Shown piece by piece: positions 18,036-25,115 of a stretch of 64,000 bases of DNA (position 1 is the stretch's first letter; every line of letters begins with the position of its first letter). Under the pieces are notes generated by a model that made no database searches, was not told the DNA's origin, and was given only the letters and a program-made list of their open reading frames with translations. The stretch is from Candidatus Omnitrophica bacterium UBA6210 (GTDB lineage Bacteria > Omnitrophota > Gorgyraeia > Velamenicoccales > Velamenicoccaceae), in NCBI GenBank assembly GCA_002421805.1, contig DISM01000004.1, positions 124,001 to 188,000 of the forward strand. Reading direction: 5' to 3'. Both the position numbers and the translations under genes were made by a program.

Positions 18036-19871
18036 TCATCCGATCTCAAACACAAACGCATTCCCTTGCGGCCGGGGCTCTACCCATATCCGGCCATCAT
18101 GTTTTTCGACGATCTCCTTGCTGACAAACAGCCCCAGACCCGTCCCCTGCACGGCGCGCGTCTCCTCTGATTTCAACCGCGAGAACCTCCGGAAAAGCTT
18201 GTCGATCTGGTCCTGCGGCAGGGGCCGGCCGTCGTTATAGACCTCGACGCGCACCATGCCATCGCGGTTCTCGGCGCTCACGCGCAAGACACCGCCCCGC
18301 TGCCCGTATTTGACGGCGTTGCCGACCAGATTGTTGACGACGATCTGCAGGAGATCCACGTCCGCCATTACCTTCATGGCCGCAGGGACATCGTTGATGA
18401 CCTGGATCTCTTTGTCCGCCGCCTGGCGGGAAAACGCCTCCAGGGCAGAATCGATGATGTGTTCTTTCAATAAGACCTCGGACTTGCGGACGGCGAGCTC
18501 GCCCTTTTCAAGCCGGCTCAAATTCAGGAAATTCTTGACGGTCGCCTCCAGATAGTCAAGGTTACGCGCCACGGAATCCAGGGCCTTGCGCTGTTTGAAA
18601 TTCACCATCCCCAAAAACCCGTCACGGACCGTATAGGCATTCATGATCGTCGACGACAGGATGCCCTTGAGTTCATGCGAGACAAACCCGACAAGGTCCA
18701 GATAACTTTTGTTCAATGCCGCCAGCTCTTTATTGAGCGCCTCGAGCTTCTTCTCGCGCTCGTCGATCTTTCCCGCCATATCATTGAAGGCCTCTGCCAG
18801 GACGTCGATCTCCCGCACGCGGCTGTTGAACACCTCGATCCTGTGGGAAAGGTCCCCTTTGGAAAAACGCCCTGCGGCCTCCAGGAGCCTGGTGAGAGGC
18901 CGCGCCATGCCCTGGGCCAGGACAAGGCCAAGGATAACGGCCATCAAAGAGGCAAAAACCACAATGACCAGAAATACCAGAAAGACATTGCGGCGCATAT
19001 CCGTAAAAGGCTTCTCCAGGATGCCGACATAGAGGATACCAATGACCCTGCCCTCGATATTCCTGATAGGCTCATAAGCCGTCAGATACCAGTCTGTTAC
19101 GACAAAGGCGCGATCCAGCCAGGTCTGCCCTTCCTCGACCACCTTCTTGTAAACGGTAGCGGAGACCCTTGTGCCGATGGCGCGCTCGCCGTTTTTGTCT
19201 AAGACGTTCGTCGCGATCCTGACGTCATCCAGAAAGATCGTAACGGTCCCTGTCGGCCGGCCCTCATACATCTTGTTTTCAAACACAAAACTGCGGATCT
19301 TGTCCACCAGCTCAGAATCCCTGTTGATGATCTTGCCGCCATACATGACGGCCCGCACATGGCCGGCGTTATCAAAGAGCGGCTTGGCATACCCCGCGGC
19401 CATGGCGCTGTCCAGGACTTTGCGTTCCGTAGGCCGGGCTTTCGGCGTCGCCTTGATCTCGATCACGGACCTCTGATATAGCGACCGGCCCATCTCTTTG
19501 AGTTCTTCGGGGCCGATGATGCGTGTCGCGGCCAATGCCTTGCCGTCAAACGCCGCACGGACGACCTCGCTCCTGACGTCCGAAAGCCCGCTCCTGTCCA
19601 CGACTGAAATATAATCCAGGCCGATCTGGTCTTTGAGTTTTTCCAGTTCGTTGGACGGCCCGACGAGATTGAACGCCAGACGGATCCTGTCGATCTCCGT
19701 GTTGTAGGCCCATCGGGCGACCTTCAGGTCGTTCTTGATCTGCCTCTGCGCCCGCTGGATGACGTTGCTGTTGATGATGTAATACCCCAAAATGGCGACC
19801 GACACCACCACGACGCAAATGACGGCGAAGAAAGACAGGATAATATTGGTCTTAAGATTTCTGCTCTTCAT
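18036..19871 (-). CDS. Cache-domain sensor histidine kinase
   Basis: The 611-residue membrane kinase has TM1 (about 9-29) and an extracytoplasmic Cache_3/Cache_2-type sensor (GTVTIFLDDVRIATNVL, WYLTAYEPI, GILYVGILE). TM2 follows near 295-318, then HAMP, a short coiled coil, HisKA with H-box FVSHELKG and HATPase with NNLVGNAVKYG and GTGLGLFVSKEIV. No receiver is fused. It lies immediately upstream of hndB in the same direction. A receiver-only protein is encoded at the other end of the hydrogenase cluster, so the pair probably senses a small molecule and tunes hydrogenase output. The ribosome-binding site is weak, and a MITE-like element lies only 25 bp upstream. Confidence 0.93.
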   Translation of the reverse strand: MKSRNLKTNIILSFFAVICVVVVSVAILGYYIINSNVIQRAQRQIKNDLKVARWAYNTEIDRIRLAFNLVGPSNELEKLKDQIGLDYISVVDRSGLSDVRSEVVRAAFDGKALAATRIIGPEELKEMGRSLYQRSVIEIKATPKARPTERKVLDSAMAAGYAKPLFDNAGHVRAVMYGGKIINRDSELVDKIRSFVFENKMYEGRPTGTVTIFLDDVRIATNVLDKNGERAIGTRVSATVYKKVVEEGQTWLDRAFVVTDWYLTAYEPIRNIEGRVIGILYVGILEKPFTDMRRNVFLVFLVIVVFASLMAVILGLVLAQGMARPLTRLLEAAGRFSKGDLSHRIEVFNSRVREIDVLAEAFNDMAGKIDEREKKLEALNKELAALNKSYLDLVGFVSHELKGILSSTIMNAYTVRDGFLGMVNFKQRKALDSVARNLDYLEATVKNFLNLSRLEKGELAVRKSEVLLKEHIIDSALEAFSRQAADKEIQVINDVPAAMKVMADVDLLQIVVNNLVGNAVKYGQRGGVLRVSAENRDGMVRVEVYNDGRPLPQDQIDKLFRRFSRLKSEETRAVQGTGLGLFVSKEIVEKHDGRIWVEPRPQGNAFVFEIG

Positions 19872-19896
19872 GGATCTCGGCGATGGATTTTTTCTC

Positions 19897-20185
19897 CTGA
19901 GTCATCCATAAATAATGGACGCATTGGAAGCCCGAATTTTGCTCCGAATGCAAGGCGCGACGACGACGGCGTAGTCTCTGCACTACGCCGAGGAGGAGCA
20001 ACGCCGCAGACGGACAAAAGGCGGGCTTCCCCTGTCAATTGCATAGTAAAGGGGCTGGCTGCTTTTGGGCTGTGACATCGTCGCTCGTCCTTGGCGTACC
20101 ACAGCGGGTACGCCGGCGTCCTCGCTTCTTGTCTCGCTCCAAAAATCAACTCAGCCAATGTGTCTATTATTTATGGATGACTCAG
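19897..20185. mobile_element. MITE-like element with 31-bp terminal inverted repeats at the rex 3' end
   Basis: The outer 31 bp on the left (19897-19927, starting CTGAGTCATCCATAAATAAT) are the reverse complement of the right end (20155-20185) with 2 mismatches. The similarity decays inward for about 40 more bases. The interior is GC-rich with further hairpins (GGCGTAG/CTACGCC, GCGTACC/GGGTACGC) and no transposase. An open frame at 19868-20158 runs through it but looks non-coding. It separates rex from the kinase gene and provides the last codons of rex. No target duplication is evident. Confidence 0.8.
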
Positions 20186-20798
20186 TACCGTTAATAATAA
20201 AATAGATCACAGTCTCCAGTTCCAGGACCAGGTTGACGTTGTTGATGACGCAGTCGCTTGCCGCCCTCAGGCGTATCGGCGCGAAATTCAGGATGCCCTT
20301 GATGCCCGCCGCCAGCATAAAGTCCAGGACCTGCTGCGCCGCGATATCCGGCACGGCGATCACGCCGATCCTGATATGGTGCTGGCGCACAAAATCTTTC
20401 AGTTGCTCCAGAGGCAAGACCGGGATATCGCCTTCCCTGTGGTTGTATTTTGCGGGATCGATATCGAAACATGCGGCGATCTTGACGCCTTCTTTTTCAA
20501 ATCCCTTATACTTCATCAGCGCCGCGCCGATATTCCCCCCTCCGACAATCACCACCTTCTGCTGTTCGTTCTTGCCGAGGATATGGTTGAGTTTTTCCAA
20601 GAGAGTCTCGATCTGATATCCGCCGCGCTTGTTGCCGCAGATACCGAAAAGAGAAAAATCCTTTCGCACCTGGGAAGCGGTCACGCCGACCGCGTCCGCG
20701 AGGTTGTCGGAAAACACCCTCACAAACCCCAGGCTATTAAGCCTGTGGAGGGCGTTTTTATACCTCAAAAGACGAATAATACATTTTTTGTTTACCAC
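20151..20798 (-). CDS. rex: redox-sensing transcriptional repressor Rex
   Basis: The 215-residue protein has an N-terminal winged helix (LADAVGVTASQVRKDFSLFG, the Rex recognition helix) and a Rossmann domain with GGGNIG (86-91) that reads the NADH/NAD+ ratio. Rex releases DNA when NADH is high, and typically derepresses fermentation and hydrogenase genes. The start is GTG with a GAGGA ribosome-binding site. The final residues after IINGT come from the inserted MITE-like element, so the native C-terminus is altered; the swapped dimer helix may be affected. It stands at the head of the hydrogenase island, which fits NADH-dependent control. Confidence 0.94.
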   Translation of the reverse strand: MVNKKCIIRLLRYKNALHRLNSLGFVRVFSDNLADAVGVTASQVRKDFSLFGICGNKRGGYQIETLLEKLNHILGKNEQQKVVIVGGGNIGAALMKYKGFEKEGVKIAACFDIDPAKYNHREGDIPVLPLEQLKDFVRQHHIRIGVIAVPDIAAQQVLDFMLAAGIKGILNFAPIRLRAASDCVINNVNLVLELETVIYFIINGTESSINNRHIG

Positions 20799-20877
20799 TA
20801 GTGTCCTCGACGGTTACGCCCCCTCGGCGTTTTAAAAAACGACCTCGATTTGTGACGTCTTCGAAAGGAAAGATTTA

Positions 20878-20895
20878 TTGTTCAAAAAATCACAA
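20878..20895 (-). promoter_or_regulatory. candidate Rex operator, downstream of the rex promoter
   Basis: The 18-mer (TTGTTCAA then AAAATCACAA on the plus strand) matches the right half of the known Rex consensus (TTGTGAA-N4-TTCACAA) and has TTGT/ACAA ends. It lies about 12 bp past the -10 of the rex promoter, where binding would block transcription. Confidence 0.5.
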
Positions 20896-20906
20896 TAACT
20901 AATACA

Positions 20907-20934
20907 AATATAACACATCGATAAGCCATGTCAA
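20907..20934 (-). promoter_or_regulatory. sigma70-type promoter of rex
   Basis: On the minus strand TTGACA (20929-20934), a 16-bp spacer and TATATT (20907-20912) lie about 110 bp before the rex start. Candidate Rex sites lie on both sides. The assignment is by hexamers and spacing. Confidence 0.7.
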
Positions 20935-20941
20935 GGCTGTT

Positions 20942-20959
20942 TTGTGATTTTTTTCACTT
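20942..20959 (-). promoter_or_regulatory. candidate Rex operator, upstream of the rex promoter
   Basis: TTGTGA-N6-TTCACTT (plus strand) keeps both GTGA and TCAC cores with Rex spacing and lies 7 bp upstream of the -35 hexamer. Together with 20878-20895 it suggests autoregulation. Confidence 0.55.
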
Positions 20960-21008
20960 TAAAAACCCGGTGGCCTTGCGGAGGGATAAATACAAAAACT
21001 CTCTTGCA

Positions 21009-22181
21009 TCATTTTTGCGCGCGCCTCAGAAACTTCCAAAACACGGCAAAGGCGGCCAGCTCCATTATCACGACGAAGAAAATCACAAAACGTATATTCA
21101 ATCCATACAGCGCACCGATGGCAAAACTGCCCAAAAACCATGCGCCGCCGTAAATGGTATTAAAAAACCCGTAACCAAACCCCCTCTTCTGGATATGCGT
21201 CAGGTCGGCAATGGCCGCGCGCATGATCGTTTCATGCATGCCCATCACAATACCCCAGAGGATCGCGACGGCGATGGCGGAGGCGGCGGCAGATGGCAAA
21301 AATACAAAAAACGGCACTACCAGGGTCACGACGGGGATCAACCCGAGAGTCTTGAGGCCCCAGCGGTCATAGGCTTTACCGACGACAAGGGCCGCCACGC
21401 CATCCACGGCCATGGTCAGCGCATAGACGAGCGGGATCCAGGCATCCAGCAATAACGCATGGACCTTCCAGTGATAAGAAATGATCTGGAAATTCACGAG
21501 ACCGGCCACGCACAAACAGCTGAAGACGGCATAATGTCCATAGGCGGGCGCAAGCTTTGTCTCTTGTGCCGGCGGACGCTCCTGCGGCCCTTGAGATGCT
21601 TCAAAATCTTCGGGCGCCCGGCCCTGGGACTTGGCGAACACAAGAGACAACATGGTCAATACGGAAGGAATGACGAGGACACCGAACCCCAGACGGAAAT
21701 TATTCTTCCAGAAGAGAACGGCGGCAAAAATCAAGGGCCCTGCGACCGCGCCGATCTGGTCCATGGCCTCATGGATCGCGAAACCCCACCCCCGCCCTAC
21801 CTGCTTTGTCGCGTAAGACAAAAGCGAATCTCTCGCCGGAGAACGGATGGCTTTTCCCGCACGCTCCAGGATAATAAACAACGCCGCTACCTGCCAATTC
21901 CCGGTAAAAGCCAGGCAGGGGATCGCAAAGATAAGGCCATAACCCAGAAAAGTAAGCGGCCAATAGGCGCGCGTCCTGTCTGCGGCCACGCCGGAGACAA
22001 GCCGCAAACCGTAACCCAGGAATTCCCCAAGCCCCGAGACAAAACCGACCATGACCGCAGAAGCGCCGAGAAAAGCCAGATAAGGCCCTGTCATGGCCCG
22101 GGCGCCCTCATAGGAAATATCGCCAAAGAGGCTCACCAGCCCCATCATCAGGATAAAACGCATTGCGGCTTTTCTGTCCAT
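21009..22181 (-). CDS. MFS transporter
   Basis: The 390-residue protein has about twelve hydrophobic spans and the MFS loop motif after TM2 (SGVAADRTRAYWPL). A second conserved stretch (GKAIRSPARDSLLSY) is typical of a widespread uncharacterised MFS subgroup. The substrate is unknown. It starts with GTGGAG as ribosome-binding site, only about 20 bases after an intrinsic terminator-like hairpin (22201-22230). This suggests that expression is controlled by attenuation in the structured leader. Downstream, the 3' region leads to the rex promoter without an obvious terminator. Confidence 0.88.
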   Translation of the reverse strand: MDRKAAMRFILMMGLVSLFGDISYEGARAMTGPYLAFLGASAVMVGFVSGLGEFLGYGLRLVSGVAADRTRAYWPLTFLGYGLIFAIPCLAFTGNWQVAALFIILERAGKAIRSPARDSLLSYATKQVGRGWGFAIHEAMDQIGAVAGPLIFAAVLFWKNNFRLGFGVLVIPSVLTMLSLVFAKSQGRAPEDFEASQGPQERPPAQETKLAPAYGHYAVFSCLCVAGLVNFQIISYHWKVHALLLDAWIPLVYALTMAVDGVAALVVGKAYDRWGLKTLGLIPVVTLVVPFFVFLPSAAASAIAVAILWGIVMGMHETIMRAAIADLTHIQKRGFGYGFFNTIYGGAWFLGSFAIGALYGLNIRFVIFFVVIMELAAFAVFWKFLRRAQK

Positions 22182-22200
22182 AGGTTAAACTCCACCCGGC

Positions 22201-22230
22201 AAAAAAAGGCAAAGCTCTTTACGCCTTGCC
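22201..22230 (-). terminator. intrinsic terminator (possible attenuator) before the MFS start
   Basis: Eight-pair stem GGCAAGGC/GCTTTGCC with one G-U pair, followed by a run of seven T on the minus strand. It ends about 20 bp before the MFS start codon, which favours conditional termination over simple end of the upstream transcript. Confidence 0.75.
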
Positions 22231-22348
22231 CCTCCACAGAACCCGATCCGTCACGAGTTCACCCTGCACCAGAAAGCCTTAAGACCCCCATTGGGGGATA
22301 AAGGTGCCAAGCCCGGAGGGCTTTCGGTACAGGATTTCGCTGTGCACC
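22201..22348 (-). ncRNA. candidate structured leader RNA ending in an intrinsic terminator, upstream of the MFS gene
   Basis: Read on the minus strand, the first element is a three-way junction: closing GGTGC/GCACC (22348-22344 with 22307-22303), inner ACAG/CTGT and AAGCCC/GGGCTT. A CCCCC/GGGGG hairpin follows (22297-22285), then GAACTCG/CGGGTTC (22260-22239), and finally GGCAAGGC/GCTTTGCC followed by seven T (22230-22201). It does not match any riboswitch I can recall. It could be the 3' end of the preceding small gene, an attenuator of the MFS gene, or a free small RNA. The terminator is the most certain part. Confidence 0.5.
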
Positions 22349-22426
22349 GTGAAGAAGAAGCCGTAAGGCTCCTGTCCCAACGATCCTGTCGGAACTCTAT
22401 ACAGAAGCGTCGGAGCAGGCGAAGCT

Positions 22427-22684
22427 TCATTTCTCATAACCATATTTTGTGTAATCAATACCGACCGACAAGAGGTCGTTCTTCATAAGGCCCTGAAAAC
22501 CAAAAGGCGTTTCGGCAAAAAAAGCGTCGACCATGTCTTTCTCGGTGATCTCGGAACGGTTGTCCTGCCGGACAAGATTCTCCGCCTTCTGGATGATCGC
22601 CTTTTCGGCGGCAGGACGCATAAAGACGGGCATCTTGCCGATCAAAATCTTAAACTTATCCTGTGTTGCGCTCTCCCAATCCAT
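22427..22684 (-). CDS. small protein with PCP_red-like (protochlorophyllide reductase C-terminal-like) domain
   Basis: The protein of about 85 residues consists of one helical domain: KMPVFMRPAAEKAIIQKAENLVRQ, then RSEITEKDMVDAFF. I recognise this as the stand-alone PCP_red (PF08369) pattern, a domain that also occurs at the C-terminus of BchB but is found alone in many non-phototrophs. Function is unknown. An AGGAGG precedes it; the ATG at 22684 is 11 bases away, and a TTG at 22690 with better spacing is the alternative. It has its own promoter and lies between the ammonium operon terminator and the MFS leader. Confidence 0.7.
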   Translation of the reverse strand: MDWESATQDKFKILIGKMPVFMRPAAEKAIIQKAENLVRQDNRSEITEKDMVDAFFAETPFGFQGLMKNDLLSVGIDYTKYGYEK

Positions 22685-22711
22685 CCCCAAAGGAACCTCC
22701 TGTTTTTTTCA

Positions 22712-22740
22712 ATTATAGGACTGTTATCAAAATTATTCAA
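22712..22740 (-). promoter_or_regulatory. sigma70-type promoter of the PCP_red-like gene
   Basis: On the minus strand TTGAAT (22735-22740), a 17-bp spacer and a perfect TATAAT (22712-22717) lie about 28 bp before the start codon. A perfect 14-bp-arm palindrome (22746-22776) abuts the -35, in operator position. Confidence 0.65.
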
Positions 22741-22745
22741 GCAAA

Positions 22746-22776
22746 CCCCGTTAGAGAACATAGTTCTCTAACGGGG
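22746..22776. repeat. CCCCGTTAGA-type perfect palindrome, copy 1
   Basis: Left arm CCCCGTTAGAGAAC, 3-base loop, right arm GTTCTCTAACGGGG, with no mismatch. A sister palindrome with the same outer ten bases and different but matching inner bases is at 53081-53110. It may be a hairpin or terminator of the upstream ammonium operon, a REP-like element, or a protein-binding site next to the -35 of the PCP_red-like gene. Confidence 0.75.
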
Positions 22777-22785
22777 CAAAGGTTT

Positions 22786-22825
22786 CTGCAAAACAACGGG
22801 CGCTGCCCCAAAAGGGCAACGCCCG
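22786..22825 (-). terminator. intrinsic terminator after the amtB-P-II genes
   Basis: On the minus strand CGGGCG and TGCCC arms form a strong interrupted stem (22825-22797) with a TTTTG loop, followed by a T-rich GTTGTTTTG tail. It lies about 30 bp after the P-II stop codon, and an outer CAAAGG/CCTTTG pairing extends it. Confidence 0.7.
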
Positions 22826-22854
22826 GCCTTTGCCGCTCATCCTGATTCATGCCG

Positions 22855-23196
22855 TCAGCCGATAGCTGTGGTGCCGCGCTCTTCCGTGCGGATACGCACG
22901 CATTCTTTCATGTCCAGGACAAAGATCTTGCCGTCGCCCGTCTGGCCCGTCTTGGCGCCCTTGATGATGGCCTGGATCGTCGGCTCGACGAAACTTTCGT
23001 TGACCGCGATCTCCAGGCGCACTTTGCGCAGGAGATTCCCCATTTCCTTGGCCCCGCGGTAAACCTCCGTCACGCCCTTCTGGCGGCCGTGTCCCAGGAC
23101 CTCAGAGACCGTGATCAGGTTCACTTCGACCTTATACAACTCATCCCGTACTGCCTCAAACCGGGCAGGCTGAATGATCGCAATGATCAATTTCAT
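22855..23196 (-). CDS. glnK: P-II family nitrogen regulatory protein (first copy)
   Basis: The 113-residue protein has P-II signatures: HGRQKGVTEVYRGAKE in the T-loop and AKTGQTGDGKIFV in the B-loop. The usual uridylylated Tyr51 (context RGAEYMVDFLPK in enterics) is not conserved; the loop reads RGAKEMGNLLRKV. The protein is therefore probably not controlled by classical uridylylation. It lies 34 bp downstream of amtB, the usual GlnK arrangement, and probably blocks the ammonium channel when nitrogen is plentiful by sensing ATP/ADP and 2-oxoglutarate. A terminator follows. Confidence 0.92.
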   Translation of the reverse strand: MKLIIAIIQPARFEAVRDELYKVEVNLITVSEVLGHGRQKGVTEVYRGAKEMGNLLRKVRLEIAVNESFVEPTIQAIIKGAKTGQTGDGKIFVLDMKECVRIRTEERGTTAIG

Positions 23197-23230
23197 AACA
23201 CCCTCTCTTTCCTTGCATCATTTACGTCTT

Positions 23231-24457
23231 CTATTCTATGATCGTATAAGCCCTCTCATGGTGCTGCGACAGGTCCAGGCCCATCTCTTCGTCTCTCTCT
23301 TCGATCCGTATCCCCAGCACGGCGTCAACGATCTTATAAAGAATAAAGGTAACAATAACGGCATAGGCAAGAGTCGCGCCTACTGCGATCAACTGCTTCA
23401 GGAACAATCCGGAACCGCCGAAAAAGAACCCGTCCGCGCCTGCGGCATTAACGGCCTTAGACGCAAACAGCCCCGTAGCCAGGGCGCCCCAAATACCGCC
23501 CACGCAATGGACGCCGAAAGCATCCAACGCATCATCGTACCCCATTTTCGGCTTAATGATGGCTGCGGCAATATAGCAGAACACGCTGACCAACAAACCG
23601 ATGACGACAGCGGAAATAACGCTGACAAAACCCGCTGCGGGCGTGATCGCGACCAAGCCAGCCACGGCTCCTGAGGCAACACCAAACATCGTCGGTTTAC
23701 CGACACGGATCCATTCGATCAGCGCCCAGCTCAAGCCAGCTGCTGCCGCTGCTGTATTGGTGACGACAAACGCATTGGCCGCCAAACCGTTGGCCGCCAG
23801 CGCGCTGCCCGCATTGAAACCGAACCAGCCGAACCACAAAAGGGCCGTTCCTAAGACCACGAACGGAAGATTGTGCGGCGAAGGGACATTTCTATCCAGG
23901 CATTTCCTGCGTCCGATGACAAGGGCCGTGACCAGCGCTGCGATACCCGCGTTGATATGAACGACTGTCCCGCCGGCAAAATCCAATGCGCCGAGATTGC
24001 GGATCCAGCCGCCGACACCCCAGACCCAGTGGCAGACCGGGTCATACACAAGCGTCGCCCATAATAGCGTAAAGACGACAAAGGCCGAAAATTTCATGCG
24101 TTCGGCAAATGCGCCGATGATCAAGGCCGGCGTGATAATGGCGAACATCGCCTGAAAGATCATGAACGCCAAATGCGGGATAGTTGCCGCATACTCCACG
24201 AATGGCTCCTGGCCGACGCCGTTCAAACCCGCCCACTGCAGGCCGCCGATAAAACTGCTGCCCGGTGAAAACGCAAGGCTATAACCGAATAAAACCCACT
24301 GCAAGCTCATAACGCACAAAATGATAAAACATTGCATCAAAATGCTTAAAATGTTCTTTCTGCGGACCATGCCCCCGTAAAAAAAAGCAAGACCCGGTGT
24401 CATCAGCATGACAAGAGCCGACGACATCAGGACCCACGCCGTATCACCTGGATTCAT
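23231..24457 (-). CDS. amtB: ammonium transporter (Amt/MEP/Rh family), first copy
   Basis: Eleven-span ammonium channel of about 408 residues. Pore residues are visible: the twin histidines in GGTVVHINAG and FGVHCVGGIWG, and the aspartate in LDFAGG. The start MNPGDTAWVL at 24457 is chosen because AAGGAGG ends 6 bases upstream; the longer frame reads into the repeat. The gene has no cleavable signal, unlike the second amtB copy. Its ribosome-binding site is part of the structured repeat at 24464. It is paired with a P-II gene downstream. Confidence 0.94.
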   Translation of the reverse strand: MNPGDTAWVLMSSALVMLMTPGLAFFYGGMVRRKNILSILMQCFIILCVMSLQWVLFGYSLAFSPGSSFIGGLQWAGLNGVGQEPFVEYAATIPHLAFMIFQAMFAIITPALIIGAFAERMKFSAFVVFTLLWATLVYDPVCHWVWGVGGWIRNLGALDFAGGTVVHINAGIAALVTALVIGRRKCLDRNVPSPHNLPFVVLGTALLWFGWFGFNAGSALAANGLAANAFVVTNTAAAAAGLSWALIEWIRVGKPTMFGVASGAVAGLVAITPAAGFVSVISAVVIGLLVSVFCYIAAAIIKPKMGYDDALDAFGVHCVGGIWGALATGLFASKAVNAAGADGFFFGGSGLFLKQLIAVGATLAYAVIVTFILYKIVDAVLGIRIEERDEEMGLDLSQHHERAYTIIE

Positions 24458-24463
24458 AAAAAA

Positions 24464-24818
24464 CCTCCTTAATTCCGCCTCTGGCGGAATTAACTCCGCA
24501 GCGTAGCTAAACAATTTCTGGATACCCGCCTCGGCTCTGACGAGGCTGGATGTAGACAGAAATTTTTAGCTGCTCACGCGAGGAGTAACGTTTATTTCCT
24601 TAATTTTGCCTATAGCGGGGTATTTTTCCTCACAAAATTAACCCCGAAGCTCACGAAGAAAATTTATTGCCGGCCTACCCTGGCAATAAATTTTCGAGTG
24701 TTTGAGCAAGGGGTCAAACGCTTATTCCTGAATCCCGCCTCTGGCGGAATTAGACCCTCCGCTATGTGGAATGCGGAGGTCTACCCTTTCTGGGTTAGAC
24801 CCTCCGCTATTTGGAACA
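24464..24818 (-). repeat. structured intercistronic repeat, locus 2 (two full units plus short remnants) supplying the amtB ribosome-binding site
   Basis: This 449-bp gap between amtB and the small HTH gene is mostly repeat. The unit next to amtB is closed by ACTCC/GGAGT (24585-24581 with 24497-24493 on the minus strand). It contains the long stem AGCTAAAAATTTCTG/CAGAAATTGTTTAGCT, then TTAATTCCGCC/GGCGGAATTAA, and ends in AAGGAGG (24470-24464). The second unit (24597-24714) is closed by ACCCC/GGGGT and has the AATTTTG/CAAAATT stem. Short remnants with AGACC/GGTCT arms follow to 24818. From 24819 to 24906 I see only an orphan AAGGAGG at 24872-24878 with no start codon behind it. Confidence 0.85.
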
Positions 24819-24906
24819 TACTCTTGACCTTTTGTCGATCCAATTGAACAAATGCAGAATAGAACAAAACCTCCTTTCTGTTTTTTTGCCAGCATCTCTT
24901 AAACTA

Positions 24907-25083
24907 TCAAAGACTCAATTTTTCCTGGACCAGCCTGGCATAAATTTTGTTGATCCGGCCCGTTCTGAACCAACGCTCGATGGTTGCGACCTGAATATCT
25001 AAAATGCGCGATAAATCGTAAAGCGTATACTCCTTCTGCGCCTTCAGCAGTCTAATTTTGCGTATCAATTCCGGATTTTGCAT
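24907..25083 (-). CDS. small helix-turn-helix protein
   Basis: The 58-residue protein has a clear helix-turn-helix (YTLYDLSRILDIQVATIERWFRTGRI) followed by a short basic tail. No other domain is present. The start is the ATG at 25083; a GTG at 25089 is possible, and the ribosome-binding site is weak. It lies 32 bp after the second P-II gene, within the ammonium operon, and before the repeat that precedes amtB. It may bind DNA or the repeat-bearing transcript; this is speculation. I do not recognise a named family. Confidence 0.6.
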   Translation of the reverse strand: MQNPELIRKIRLLKAQKEYTLYDLSRILDIQVATIERWFRTGRINKIYARLVQEKLSL

Positions 25084-25115
25084 GGCCACACCTATGGGCG
25101 GTCCCTATCGGCTTT

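Noticed and set aside
19868..20158. Minus-strand frame of 96 codons inside the MITE-like element
   Set aside because: It runs through terminal repeat and internal hairpins, has no family features and looks like chance coding in a GC-rich repeat.
22201..22410. 6S RNA, SRP RNA or RNase P RNA
   Set aside because: None of the conserved core motifs of these RNAs could be found; only unassigned structure remains.
24834..24880. Leader peptide after the orphan AAGGAGG
   Set aside because: The only start-like codon (TTG) is two bases from the ribosome-binding site and the frame is very short.
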